DNA from: Cognatishimia activa
GTDB lineage: Bacteria; Pseudomonadota; Alphaproteobacteria; Rhodobacterales; Rhodobacteraceae
Length of the DNA: 64,000 nucleotides
NCBI RefSeq assembly: GCF_017798205.1
Contig: NZ_CP060010.1
Location: 2,046,001 to 2,110,000, forward strand
Direction: 5' to 3'
The notes beneath the pieces are model-generated. The model saw nothing but the letters and a program-made list of their open reading frames with translations. It made no database searches and had not been told where the DNA came from. This document shows, piece by piece, positions 54,268 to 63,434 of this stretch (the first letter of the stretch is position 1; each line of letters begins with the position of its first letter). The translations under genes and the position numbers were made by a program.

Positions 54268-57200
54268 ATGAGCAGCCAACCCCGATTCATCCACCTCCGC
54301 GTCCATACCGAATATTCCCTGCTTGAAGGCGCGATGCGCGTCAAAAAACTGCCGGGACTCTGCGCGGACATGGATATGCCCGCCGTCGCGATCACCGACA
54401 CCAATAATATGTTCGCCGCTCTGGAGTTTTCCGTTGGTGCGCAAGGGGCAGGGGTGCAGCCGATTGTCGGCTGTCAGGTCGATCTGCAAATGCCCTATGA
54501 CGATCCTTCAGGCCGCACGCAGAAACCCGCACCCGCGCCTTTGGTTCTGCTGAGCCAACGCGAAGAGGGCTATGAGAACCTCATGAAGCTCTCCTCTTGT
54601 CTTTACGTCGACAAAGGCGGGCAGCTACCGCAAGTCACGATGGAGGAACTCGAGGCACAATCAGGTGGTCTCATCTGTCTGACCGGAGGCCCCGACGGCC
54701 CTATCGGGCGTCTGCTCCAGCAGGGCCAACGCCCCGCCGCCGAAGCGATGATGGAGCGTCTGCATCAGATCTTTGGCGACCGCCTCTATGTGGAACTGCA
54801 ACGCCACCCCGGAGAAGACGGCGCGCCGCAGGCCGAGCGACTTACAGAGCGTGGCTTTGTCGAAATGGCCTATGCGCGTAATATTCCTTTGGTCGCCACC
54901 AATGACGTCTATTTCCCAAAAACCGAGATGTATGAGGCTCATGACGCCCTGATCTGCATCGCCGAGGGGGCCTATGTGGATCAGGCCGATGGCCGCCGTC
55001 GCCTGACCAACCAGCATTACTTCAAGTCGCAGCAAGAGATGATCACGCTCTTTGCCGACCTGCCCGAAGCGATTGAGAACACGGTCGAAATCGCCAAACG
55101 CTGCGCCTTTGCCACCTATCGCCGCGATCCGATCCTACCGAAATTTGCCGATGACGAAGTCGCCGAACTGCGCCGTATCGCCAACGAAGGCCTGCAGAAA
55201 CGCCTCGCCGTTATCCCCCACGCGGTGACGCCCGAAGAATACCAAGAACGGCTCGATTTCGAACTGGGGATCATCGAGGGCATGGGCTTTCCTGGCTACT
55301 TCCTGATCGTTGCGGACTTTATCCAATGGGGCAAAGATCAAGGCATTCCGGTGGGGCCGGGCCGGGGCTCTGGTGCGGGGTCTCTGGTGGCCTATGCGCT
55401 GACGATCACCGACCTTGACCCGCTGCGCTATAGCCTGTTGTTTGAACGGTTCCTCAACCCCGAGCGGGTCTCAATGCCTGACTTTGACATCGACTTCTGT
55501 ATGGATCGCCGCGAAGAAGTCATCCGCTATGTGCAGGAGAAATATGGCCGCGATAAGGTCGGGCAGATTATCACATTCGGTGCGCTTTTGTCTAAAGCCG
55601 CTGTACGCGACATCGGCCGTGTTCTGCAAATGCCATACGGTCAGGTGGATCGCCTGTCCAAAATGATCCCTGTCGAGGGCGTCAAACCTGTCTCCATCGA
55701 AAAAGCCCTTAAAGACGAGCCGCGTCTACGCGACGAAGCCAAATCCGAAGAGGTCGTCGACCGCCTATTAAAATACGGCATGCAGGTCGAAGGCCTGTTG
55801 CGGAACGCCTCAACCCACGCCGCCGGCGTGGTCATCGGGGACCGCCCTCTGGACGCTCTGGTGCCGCTCTACCAAGACCCGCGTTCGGATATGCCTGCGA
55901 CGCAATTCAATATGAAATGGGTCGAACAAGCGGGGCTGGTGAAATTCGACTTTTTGGGTCTGAAAACTCTGACCGTGGTCGAGAACGCCGTCAAACTGAT
56001 CAAGAAATCCGGCCGCGACATCCATGTGACCGCCGAGGGCGTGCAGCTCTACGACCCGCCAGAAGGCGCGGTCAACGAGATCAACGCCATCCCGCTGGAT
56101 GACGAGGCCACCTACAAACTCTACGCCGCCGCGAAAACCGTCGCCGTGTTCCAGGTGGAATCCACCGGCATGATGGACGCGCTCAAGCGCATGAAGCCCA
56201 CCTGTATCGAGGATATCGTCGCGCTCGTGGCCTTGTACCGTCCCGGCCCGATGGAGAACATCCCGACCTATTGTGAAGTCAAAAACGGGCTGCGTGAAAT
56301 CGAATCCGTACACCCCCTGATCGACCATATTCTTGAGGAAACTCAAGGTATTATCGTCTATCAGGAGCAGGTGATGCAGATCGCTCAGGTCATGGCGGGC
56401 TACAGCCTTGGCGGCGCAGACCTTCTGCGCCGCGCGATGGGTAAAAAAATCAAAGAAGCGATGGACGCGGAACGTCCGAAATTCGAAGCAGGGGCCGCTG
56501 AAAACGGCGTCGATAAAAAGAAAGCCTCCGAGGTCTTCGACCTCTTGGAAAAGTTCGCCAACTACGGCTTCAACAAATCCCACGCGGCAGCCTATGCGGT
56601 GGTGAGCTACTACACCGCCTGGCTCAAAGCTAACCATCCGGTCGAGTTCATGGGCGGCGTGATGAACTGCGATATCCACCTCACAGACAAGCTCGCGGTC
56701 TATTTCGAAGAGGTCAAAAAGGCGCTGGGCCTGCCATGGGTGCCACCTTGCGTGAACCGGTCCGAGGCGATGTTTACGGTGGTTGACGGCGCGCTGGTCT
56801 ATGCGCTGGGCGCGCTGAAAAACGTGGGCGTGGAGGCAATGACCTTGGTGACAGAAGGGCGCAAAGTTGATGGCGTCGACAAACCCTTCGCCACGCTCTT
56901 TGACTTCGCCCGCCGCGTCGATCTGAAACGCGTCGGCAAACGCCCGCTGGAAATGCTCGCGCGCTCTGGCGCCTTTGACCAACTCGACCGCAACCGCCGC
57001 AAAGTCTTCGAAAGCCTTGAGCAACTCGTGAACTACTCCGCTGCGATCCACGAACAAAAGGCGTCCAACCAAGTCAGCCTTTTCGGAGAAGCAGGTGATG
57101 ACCTGCCCGAACCGCGCCTGAGCAAAGTCGCCGATTGGCTGCCCGCCGAGAAACTGGATGAGGAAGCCAAAGCCATCGGCTTCTTCCTCTCAGGCCACCC

Positions 57201-57786
57201 GCTTGAGGACTACATGGGCGCGCTCAAGCGCAAACAGATCCTGACGCTGGACGAGCTGACCGAAAAGGCGCGCGGCGGGCCGTGTGTTGCGAAGATCGCA
57301 GGCCGCGTGTCTGGCCGCCAGGAACGCAAATCCGCCCGCGGCAACCGTTTTGCCTTTGCCCAGCTCTCCGACCCAACCGGCGCGTATGAAATCACCATCT
57401 TCAGCGAAACGCTGGAAAAGTCGCGCGAATATCTCGATGTCGGTTCCAAAGTCGTCGTCACGGCGGAAGCCACAATGGAGGCCGACCAGCTCAAGCTCCT
57501 CGCCAAATCCATCGGCCCGATCGACACGGTTGTCGCGGATGCAGGGTCGTCAGGGCTCAAGATCTATGTCGAAGGCGTCGAAGCGGTTGGCACCGTCGCA
57601 AGCATTCTGGAACGCGAACGTCAGGCGGCCAAATCCGGCCCCAAAGGCCCGGTCGTCTTCACAATGATGAGCGGAGACCTCCCTGGCGAAGTCGAGATCG
57701 ACACGGGCAATGAATACCCCGTGAACCCGCAACTGCGCGGCGCGATCAAACATATTGATGGGGTGATGGCTGTAGAGGATTACTAA
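54268..57786 (+). CDS. dnaE: DNA polymerase III alpha subunit
   Basis: The start MSSQPRFIHLRVHTEYSLLE at 54268 gives 1172 residues, the usual DnaE1 size; the frame extends 37 codons upstream without family similarity. The N-terminal PHP domain (HLRVHTEYSLLEGAM) is followed by the polymerase core with GPGRGSGAGSLVAYALTITD and the catalytic PDFDIDFCMDRREEVI, then a helix-hairpin-helix and an OB domain (VAKIAGRVSGRQERKSARGN). This is the replicative polymerase. No Shine-Dalgarno sequence precedes the ATG, but TAGCTT does, so the transcript may be leaderless. Confidence 0.95.
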   Translation: MSSQPRFIHLRVHTEYSLLEGAMRVKKLPGLCADMDMPAVAITDTNNMFAALEFSVGAQGAGVQPIVGCQVDLQMPYDDPSGRTQKPAPAPLVLLSQREEGYENLMKLSSCLYVDKGGQLPQVTMEELEAQSGGLICLTGGPDGPIGRLLQQGQRPAAEAMMERLHQIFGDRLYVELQRHPGEDGAPQAERLTERGFVEMAYARNIPLVATNDVYFPKTEMYEAHDALICIAEGAYVDQADGRRRLTNQHYFKSQQEMITLFADLPEAIENTVEIAKRCAFATYRRDPILPKFADDEVAELRRIANEGLQKRLAVIPHAVTPEEYQERLDFELGIIEGMGFPGYFLIVADFIQWGKDQGIPVGPGRGSGAGSLVAYALTITDLDPLRYSLLFERFLNPERVSMPDFDIDFCMDRREEVIRYVQEKYGRDKVGQIITFGALLSKAAVRDIGRVLQMPYGQVDRLSKMIPVEGVKPVSIEKALKDEPRLRDEAKSEEVVDRLLKYGMQVEGLLRNASTHAAGVVIGDRPLDALVPLYQDPRSDMPATQFNMKWVEQAGLVKFDFLGLKTLTVVENAVKLIKKSGRDIHVTAEGVQLYDPPEGAVNEINAIPLDDEATYKLYAAAKTVAVFQVESTGMMDALKRMKPTCIEDIVALVALYRPGPMENIPTYCEVKNGLREIESVHPLIDHILEETQGIIVYQEQVMQIAQVMAGYSLGGADLLRRAMGKKIKEAMDAERPKFEAGAAENGVDKKKASEVFDLLEKFANYGFNKSHAAAYAVVSYYTAWLKANHPVEFMGGVMNCDIHLTDKLAVYFEEVKKALGLPWVPPCVNRSEAMFTVVDGALVYALGALKNVGVEAMTLVTEGRKVDGVDKPFATLFDFARRVDLKRVGKRPLEMLARSGAFDQLDRNRRKVFESLEQLVNYSAAIHEQKASNQVSLFGEAGDDLPEPRLSKVADWLPAEKLDEEAKAIGFFLSGHPLEDYMGALKRKQILTLDELTEKARGGPCVAKIAGRVSGRQERKSARGNRFAFAQLSDPTGAYEITIFSETLEKSREYLDVGSKVVVTAEATMEADQLKLLAKSIGPIDTVVADAGSSGLKIYVEGVEAVGTVASILERERQAAKSGPKGPVVFTMMSGDLPGEVEIDTGNEYPVNPQLRGAIKHIDGVMAVEDY

Positions 57787-57825
57787 AGCAGCTCGCGCAT
57801 CGCGCGCTGCCGCTCGGCTCTTCGC

Positions 57826-58020
57826 TCAATAATGCGGTGGCCGCTCATCCCCCAACACTACCCCACCCGAGCCCGCCGACTCCCGATCCGCCTCGCGCTC
57901 CAAGAGCATCTGAACCCGCCGCTTCAACAGCACCAGCTCCGTATCCTGCCGAGCAATCACGTCGGACAGTTCCTCAACCGTGCGGGTCAAATGGGCGATC
58001 TGTTCTTCTAGCTTTTCCAT
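57826..58020 (-). CDS. slyX: SlyX family protein
   Basis: The start MEKLEEQIAHLTRTVEELSD at 58020 gives 64 residues, the usual SlyX size; the frame runs 15 codons further. It is an almost entirely coiled-coil protein ending in the conserved PPHY. The function of SlyX is not established. It is convergent with dnaE and divergent from hisS. Confidence 0.82.
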   Translation of the reverse strand: MEKLEEQIAHLTRTVEELSDVIARQDTELVLLKRRVQMLLEREADRESAGSGGVVLGDERPPHY

Positions 58021-58173
58021 ACTCTCCACATAAGCCGCGCTCCAACGCCCCGCAATCCCTCTCATTCTCTTGCCACAAATATCCGCGCCGCAGGCAAGCC
58101 GACAGGCTTTCGGTTGCCTGCCACCTAGGGGGCTGCTAAGGGGCAGGCATTATGTCAACCAAGGACCAGAGAG

Positions 58174-59667
58174 ATGGCCAAAGTAAAGAAAGCCCCGCGC
58201 CCTAAGGCTCAGACGCCCAAGGGTTTCCGCGACTATTTCGGCAGCGAAGTGACAGAACGCGCCGAAATGCTGCATCAGATTGCAGGGGTTTATCATCGCT
58301 ATGGTTTTGAGGCCTTGGAGAGCGCTGCTGTGGAAACCGTCGAAGCGCTTGGCAAATTCCTGCCTGATGTCGATCGCCCCAACGAAGGCGTCTTTGCTTG
58401 GCAAGAGGCGGATGAGGACGGGCAGGGCGATTGGATGGCTCTGCGCTATGACCTAACCGCGCCTCTGGCACGCGTTTATGCGCAACATCGCAACGATTTG
58501 CCGACGCCATATCGCCGCTACGCGATGGGCCCCGTCTGGCGCAACGAAAAGCCAGGACCGGGCCGATATCGCCAGTTCTATCAGTGTGACGCAGACACCG
58601 TCGGCACCGCCTCCATGGGGGCAGACGCCGAGATCTGCGCCATGCTCAGCGACACGCTGGAAACCGTTGGCATTCCACGCGGAGACTACCTCGTGCGCGT
58701 GAACAACCGTAAGGTCCTTAACGGGGTCCTTGAAGCCATGGGTCTTGGCGACGATCAAGCCGCCCGCGATAACGTGCTTCGCACCATCGACAAATTCGAC
58801 AAAGTCGGCGAAGAGGGCGTGCGCGAGCTCTTAACCAAGGGTCGACTGGATGCATCCGGAGCCTTTATCGACGGCGTTGGTCTCAGCGAAGATCAGGCCG
58901 AACCGGTGATCGCATTCCTGACCTCTAAAGCAGATAATGTCGCCAAGACATTCGAGAAACTGCGTGGCGCTGTCGGCGCGTCAGCAATCGGAGCCGAAGG
59001 CATCGCCGAACTAGAACAGATCGGCGATCTATTGGCCGCAGGCGGCTATGGTGCGGACCGGATTGAAATTGATCCTTCGGTTGTTCGTGGCCTTGGCTAC
59101 TACACCGGCCCTGTCTTTGAGGCCGAACTGACCTTCGAGATTTTCGACGAAAAGGGCCGCAAACGTCAGTTTGGCTCTGTCTCGGGTGGCGGCCGCTACG
59201 ATGACCTCGTGAAACGCTTCACTGGCCAATCCGTGCCAGCAACGGGTGTTTCCATCGGTGTGGATCGCCTACTCGCCGCGTTGCGCGAAAAAGGCCGTAT
59301 CGGTGGCGCGGTCACGGGTCCAGTCGTGGTGACCGTCATGGATCGGGACCGTATGGCGGATTATCAGGCGATGGTCACTGAACTGCGCAACGCGGGCATT
59401 CGCGCCGAAGTCTACCTCGGCAATCCAAAGAACTTCGGCAATCAGCTGAAATATGCGGACAAGCGGAATTCTCCGATTGCGGTCATCGAGGGTGGCGATG
59501 AAAAGGCCAATGGCGTCATCCAGATCAAAGACCTGATCCTGGGTGCCAAAATCGCCGAAAGCGCCACGCTTGAGGAATGGAAAGAACGCCCAAGCCAGTT
59601 CGAAGTGCCGCGCGGCGAGTTGGTCGCAAAGGTGCGCGAGATACTCGCGGCGCAAGCGGAAGACTAA
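58174..59667 (+). CDS. hisS: Histidyl-tRNA synthetase
   Basis: The 497-residue class II synthetase has motif 1-like [18 protein letters not shown], motif 2 with [20 protein letters not shown], the histidine-specific [13 protein letters not shown] and motif 3 [13 protein letters not shown]. It is longer than the E. coli enzyme because of insertions around residues 180-260. A GAGAG site precedes the ATG. hisZ follows after 3 bases and hisG overlaps it, making a hisS-hisZ-hisG operon linking histidine charging and synthesis. Confidence 0.95.
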   Translation: MAKVKKAPRPKAQTPKGFRDYFGSEVTERAEMLHQIAGVYHRYGFEALESAAVETVEALGKFLPDVDRPNEGVFAWQEADEDGQGDWMALRYDLTAPLARVYAQHRNDLPTPYRRYAMGPVWRNEKPGPGRYRQFYQCDADTVGTASMGADAEICAMLSDTLETVGIPRGDYLVRVNNRKVLNGVLEAMGLGDDQAARDNVLRTIDKFDKVGEEGVRELLTKGRLDASGAFIDGVGLSEDQAEPVIAFLTSKADNVAKTFEKLRGAVGASAIGAEGIAELEQIGDLLAAGGYGADRIEIDPSVVRGLGYYTGPVFEAELTFEIFDEKGRKRQFGSVSGGGRYDDLVKRFTGQSVPATGVSIGVDRLLAALREKGRIGGAVTGPVVVTVMDRDRMADYQAMVTELRNAGIRAEVYLGNPKNFGNQLKYADKRNSPIAVIEGGDEKANGVIQIKDLILGAKIAESATLEEWKERPSQFEVPRGELVAKVREILAAQAED

Positions 59668-59670
59668 GCC

Positions 59671-60756
59671 ATGGCTGACAAGACAAAGATCCGCGCACGC
59701 GCCGCTGAACTGCGGGCGGGGTTTGAGGTGGCGGGGGCGACCGTTGCCGAGACCTCTGTTCTGCAGCCGGCCGAAGTGCTCTTGGACCTCTATGGCGAGG
59801 ACATTCGGGGCCGTGCCTATGTGACCTCGGATGCGCTCTTGGGCGAGCAGATGCTGCGCCCGGATTTCACGGTGCCTGTTGTGCAGATGCATATGGCGCA
59901 TGGGGCGGAACCTGCGCGCTATACCTATTCCGGCGAAGTTTTCCGTCGCCAGGAAGACGACAGCAGCCGCGCCAACGAATACACGCAGGTCGGCTATGAG
60001 GTCTTTGATCGTCAGAACCCAGCTGCTGCGGATGCCGAGGTCTTTACCCTCGTGCGCGATGCCGTGGCGCATTTGAACCTCCGGGCGGCAACCGGTGACA
60101 TCGGCCTTTTGGCCGCAGCGGTCGCAGGTCTTGAGACCACTGGGCGTCGCAAGGCGGCTCTCGCGCGTCATCTCTGGCGGCCGCGCCGGTTCCGCGCTTT
60201 GCTGGATCGGTTTGCCAAGCCAACGCCTGCGGACAGCCATCGCGCCAAATTGGCTTCCTCCGCTGATCCGTTTGCCGAGGCAGGCCCAATGATCGGTCTG
60301 CGTGGCGCGGATGAGATCGAAGCCCGGATTGCGGCGATCAAAGAAGACACCACTGCGGAACCAATTTCGGCAGTTCAGGTTGACCTGATCGACGAGCTGC
60401 TAAACGTCCGCGAAACCCTGCCGTATGCGCTGGATCGCCTGCGTGATATTGCCGTGGATATGCCCGCGATCAGCGGAGCTGTCACGCGATTGGAACACCG
60501 CATCCGAGCCTTGTCTGAGCGCGGCGTCGACGTCGACGCGCTGGAATTTGAGGCCAGCTATGGGCGCACCAGCATGGAATACTACGACGGCTTCGTCTTT
60601 GGGTTCTATTCTGATCAACGTGGTGACTTGCCAGCGGTGGCTTCGGGTGGGCGTTATGACGCGCTGACTCGGGTTTTGGGCCAAGGCAACGAAATCCCCG
60701 CCGTCGGAGGCGTCATCCGCCCCGAAGTGGTCCTGCAACTGGAGGGCTCGGTATGA
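59671..60756 (+). CDS. hisZ: ATP phosphoribosyltransferase regulatory subunit
   Basis: The 361-residue protein is a catalytically inactive HisRS paralogue: it keeps the class II fold (LRPDFTVPVVQMHMA, YSGEVFRRQEDDSSRANEYTQVGYE and SGGRYDALTRVLG) but lacks the tRNA-synthetase histidine motif. HisZ joins the short HisG to form a hetero-octamer for the first step of histidine synthesis and confers feedback control. It starts 3 bases after hisS and its end overlaps the hisG ATG by four bases. Confidence 0.93.
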   Translation: MADKTKIRARAAELRAGFEVAGATVAETSVLQPAEVLLDLYGEDIRGRAYVTSDALLGEQMLRPDFTVPVVQMHMAHGAEPARYTYSGEVFRRQEDDSSRANEYTQVGYEVFDRQNPAAADAEVFTLVRDAVAHLNLRAATGDIGLLAAAVAGLETTGRRKAALARHLWRPRRFRALLDRFAKPTPADSHRAKLASSADPFAEAGPMIGLRGADEIEARIAAIKEDTTAEPISAVQVDLIDELLNVRETLPYALDRLRDIAVDMPAISGAVTRLEHRIRALSERGVDVDALEFEASYGRTSMEYYDGFVFGFYSDQRGDLPAVASGGRYDALTRVLGQGNEIPAVGGVIRPEVVLQLEGSV

Positions 60757-61451
60757 CGATCAAGCTGGGTGTGCCCTCGAAGGGCCGTTTGATGGAAAAG
60801 ACCTTTGACTGGTTTGGGGCGCGGGGTATTTCGCTCGCACGGACCGGATCTGATCGCGAATATGCGGGTAAGGTCGACGGGATTGAAGGTGTCGAGCTGG
60901 TCTTGCTCAGCGCCGGGGAAATCCCGCGCGAGCTTGCCGCAGGGCGTATTCATCTAGGCGTCACGGGCACCGATCTGGTGCGCGAAAAGCTGGGTATGTG
61001 GGAGCAGCAGGTCAAAGAACTCGCGCCACTAGGCTTTGGTGGAGCGGATTTGATCCTTGCGGTCCCTGCCTGCTGGGTCGATGTGGAAACGCTGGATGAT
61101 CTGGACGCTGTGGCCTCGGCCTTTCGCAAAACCCACGGCTTCCGCCTGAGGATTGCGACGAAGTATCACCGACTGGTGCGCGAGTTTCTGCGTGACGCCG
61201 GAGTTGCGGACTATCAATTGGTGGATAGCCAAGGCGCGACCGAGGGGACGATCAAGAACCTGACGGCTGAGGCGGTTGCGGATATCACCTCGACGGGCGA
61301 GACATTGCGGGCCAATCACCTCAAGATCCTGTCCGATGGGTTGATGTTGAAGTCCCAAGCGACGCTCTTCAAGTCGCGCAGAGCCCCGGTTGATGACGGA
61401 GAGAAAGCAATCCTGACCCGCCTGATCGAGCAACTCGGGATTGAAAGCTAA
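60753..61451 (+). CDS. hisG: ATP phosphoribosyltransferase, short form
   Basis: The 232-residue protein is the short HisG without the C-terminal regulatory domain, hence the adjacent hisZ. Motifs are LGVPSKGRLMEKT at the N-terminus, HLGVTGTDLVRE and the PRPP-binding ATEGTIKNLTAEAVADITSTGET. It condenses ATP and PRPP in the first step of histidine synthesis. A terminator follows 8 bases after the stop. Confidence 0.95.
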   Translation: MTIKLGVPSKGRLMEKTFDWFGARGISLARTGSDREYAGKVDGIEGVELVLLSAGEIPRELAAGRIHLGVTGTDLVREKLGMWEQQVKELAPLGFGGADLILAVPACWVDVETLDDLDAVASAFRKTHGFRLRIATKYHRLVREFLRDAGVADYQLVDSQGATEGTIKNLTAEAVADITSTGETLRANHLKILSDGLMLKSQATLFKSRRAPVDDGEKAILTRLIEQLGIES

Positions 61452-61454
61452 ATA

Positions 61455-61490
61455 AAAAAAAGCCCCGGTGCAGGTGCCCGGGGCTTTCTC
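61455..61490. terminator. Bidirectional terminator between hisG and the protease-like gene
   Basis: AAAGCCCCGG at 61460-61469 and CCGGGGCTTT at 61479-61488 form a 10-bp stem with a 9-base loop. The A-run at 61452-61462 becomes a T-run on the minus strand, so it serves the convergent protease-like gene strongly, and hisG as well. Confidence 0.92.
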
Positions 61491-61508
61491 GTTCGATTTG
61501 CTTAGCGC

Positions 61509-63287
61509 TTACCAGCAGCTGACCAAAACGGTCATTTCCCCTGCATATTCAGTAAGATCAACCGGATCGAGCGCACCCAGTTGGTCGCCAGTCGCCGCGC
61601 TTAGGCCCGAAGCCGCCAAGAGCGATTGGATCGCGTCAGAGTCAGCTTTAAGGCTCACGTCATTTGGCAATTGCCGCGTGCCAGTATCGCGCGCCATCAG
61701 CATGCCGACCACATTGCCACCTATGTCAAAGACCGGCCCACCCGCATCACCCGGTTGCGGCGCCAGAGCCAGACGGGTCAGCTCTGTTTCCCCGCCCAGA
61801 CCGCGAAGATCCTGGACGGTGCCATAGGTAAGGGTCGGCGCGCCCAGAAGGCCTTCAAAGGAATAGCCCGCAACCGCAACCTCAGACGTGCGCGGCAGGG
61901 AAGAGGCGCGGAAGGTTGCAACGGAAATCGGCGCGATACGCTCTTTCGGGCGCAGAACCGCAACACCGAGGCTGTCTTCTTGACCAACGACTTCGGCCTC
62001 ATAGTCTTCATTCACCGTGATGCGCTGACAGGTGCCAATGGCCTCAGTCGTCGTAACAACCGTTCCCGCGCCATCGGTGAAAAAGCCGGTGCGAGAGAAT
62101 TTCGGACGGCGTACTTCCAGACCAGACAGCAGGTCGATGTCATCCAGCAATTCAAGCCCCGCATCCGGTGCCAAAGTCCCTCCGATGCGTGTGAACGACG
62201 TCCGCATTTCGCCAAGAATCCGGCGGCGGCGCTCTTCGTCTCCGGTTGGCCAGACAAGGGTGAAGCCTTTGATTTGACCATCCCGCAGGCCGACTTCGGT
62301 GAAGGAAACGATCTCGTCATCCGCGCCTTCCAGAGTGAAACCGTTCTTGGTCAGACGACGATCACCGTCCAGCGGCACAATCTTGAGCGTTTGCATGATC
62401 TCATAGAGGCCTGCCAGCGTAGTGCGGTTACCGTCCTGAGAAATCAGGATCACCTGCGCGTCAATGTCGCCGCGTGGTTTGAAGGTGACGAAGGGGTAGA
62501 TCGGGTCGGTCTTCGTGACAACACCGGTCGGGATCTGGATCTCGATGCCAGAGTCAAACTCAGTCACCAAACGCATGTCCATACCGTCCAAGATCGCATT
62601 ATAGGCCCGCAGGATCTCGGCACGCTGTAAGGTCGACATAACGCCAGTTGGCTCATATCCGTTGTCTTCCTGCCACGCAGCCATCGCGTTGCGGGTTCCG
62701 CGTCCATAGGCTCCGTCGATTGCGGAATTATAGAAGCCAGCCCATTGCAACAGACGCTGAAGGTCTTTCTTTTGCTCGCGATTGAGCTGATCTTCAGATG
62801 CCCGCGCTTCGCGCACCGTTTCGCCGGGATCTCTGAACTCTGGTTCTACTGGGACAACTGGAACTGGCGTTGCCACCACTTCCGTGGTCGCGGTTTCTTC
62901 AACCGCTGTCTCTTCTTCGGTCGCGGCGACCGCCGGTGCTGCCCCGAGCGTGGTATTCAGAGGCCAGAATTGTTCGTCAAACGCCGAAGAGAAGGTGATG
63001 TAGGAATCGCGCGGGATCAGATTGCGCCGGCGCAAGTCTCGCAGCCGACGATCCGCTGTCACGCGATCAAACGGGCCAATGGCAATGGCGTACCACCCGC
63101 CACCTAGGGCAAAACCATTCACGTCCTCAAGATCCTGCGCATAGCGTTGCGCTTCGACGGTGGCCTCGGTAAGGCTCGGGCGGGCTTTGATCTGAACCCA
63201 AACACCGCTTGATTGCGCAGATGCAAATTGCGCGCCAAGCAGCAGGGCAAAGACAAAAGAAAGAAACTTAAAACGCATCGATAACAT
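61509..63287 (-). CDS. Exported SPOR/peptidoglycan-binding protein with degenerate trypsin-like domain
   Basis: From ATG 63287 the protein has 592 residues (ATG 63278 is also possible). A signal peptide (FKFLSFVFALLLGAQFASA) is followed by a SPOR-like region, a Pro/Glu/Thr/Val-rich linker, a peptidoglycan-binding domain (QKKDLQRLLQWAGFYNSAID, AYGRGTRNAMAAWQ) and a C-terminal HtrA/trypsin-like domain. In that domain the catalytic positions appear lost: the expected TNAHVV is TTTEAI, the Asp in the AVL strand is Gly, and GDSGGP is GDAGGP (Ala near residue 515). It is therefore probably a non-catalytic envelope protein. Codon use is ordinary. Confidence 0.82.
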   Translation of the reverse strand: MLSMRFKFLSFVFALLLGAQFASAQSSGVWVQIKARPSLTEATVEAQRYAQDLEDVNGFALGGGWYAIAIGPFDRVTADRRLRDLRRRNLIPRDSYITFSSAFDEQFWPLNTTLGAAPAVAATEEETAVEETATTEVVATPVPVVPVEPEFRDPGETVREARASEDQLNREQKKDLQRLLQWAGFYNSAIDGAYGRGTRNAMAAWQEDNGYEPTGVMSTLQRAEILRAYNAILDGMDMRLVTEFDSGIEIQIPTGVVTKTDPIYPFVTFKPRGDIDAQVILISQDGNRTTLAGLYEIMQTLKIVPLDGDRRLTKNGFTLEGADDEIVSFTEVGLRDGQIKGFTLVWPTGDEERRRRILGEMRTSFTRIGGTLAPDAGLELLDDIDLLSGLEVRRPKFSRTGFFTDGAGTVVTTTEAIGTCQRITVNEDYEAEVVGQEDSLGVAVLRPKERIAPISVATFRASSLPRTSEVAVAGYSFEGLLGAPTLTYGTVQDLRGLGGETELTRLALAPQPGDAGGPVFDIGGNVVGMLMARDTGTRQLPNDVSLKADSDAIQSLLAASGLSAATGDQLGALDPVDLTEYAGEMTVLVSCW

Positions 63288-63434
63288 GGCCCTTTGGCTA
63301 CGGAAATTTCCTGTCCCGCGCAGTTTTACCAATTCTCAAGGGGCATGCACTCGAAAATTGAGCTTTCGTGCAATTGACCCGCCCGTGTGTTGCGCATAGG
63401 AACTAAACGCGTTTGATATGGGCAAGGCAGAGCA

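Noticed and set aside
55810-57072. 420-codon minus-strand open frame
   Set aside because: Antisense to dnaE; His/Phe/Val-rich composition typical of a reverse shadow and no recognisable domain.
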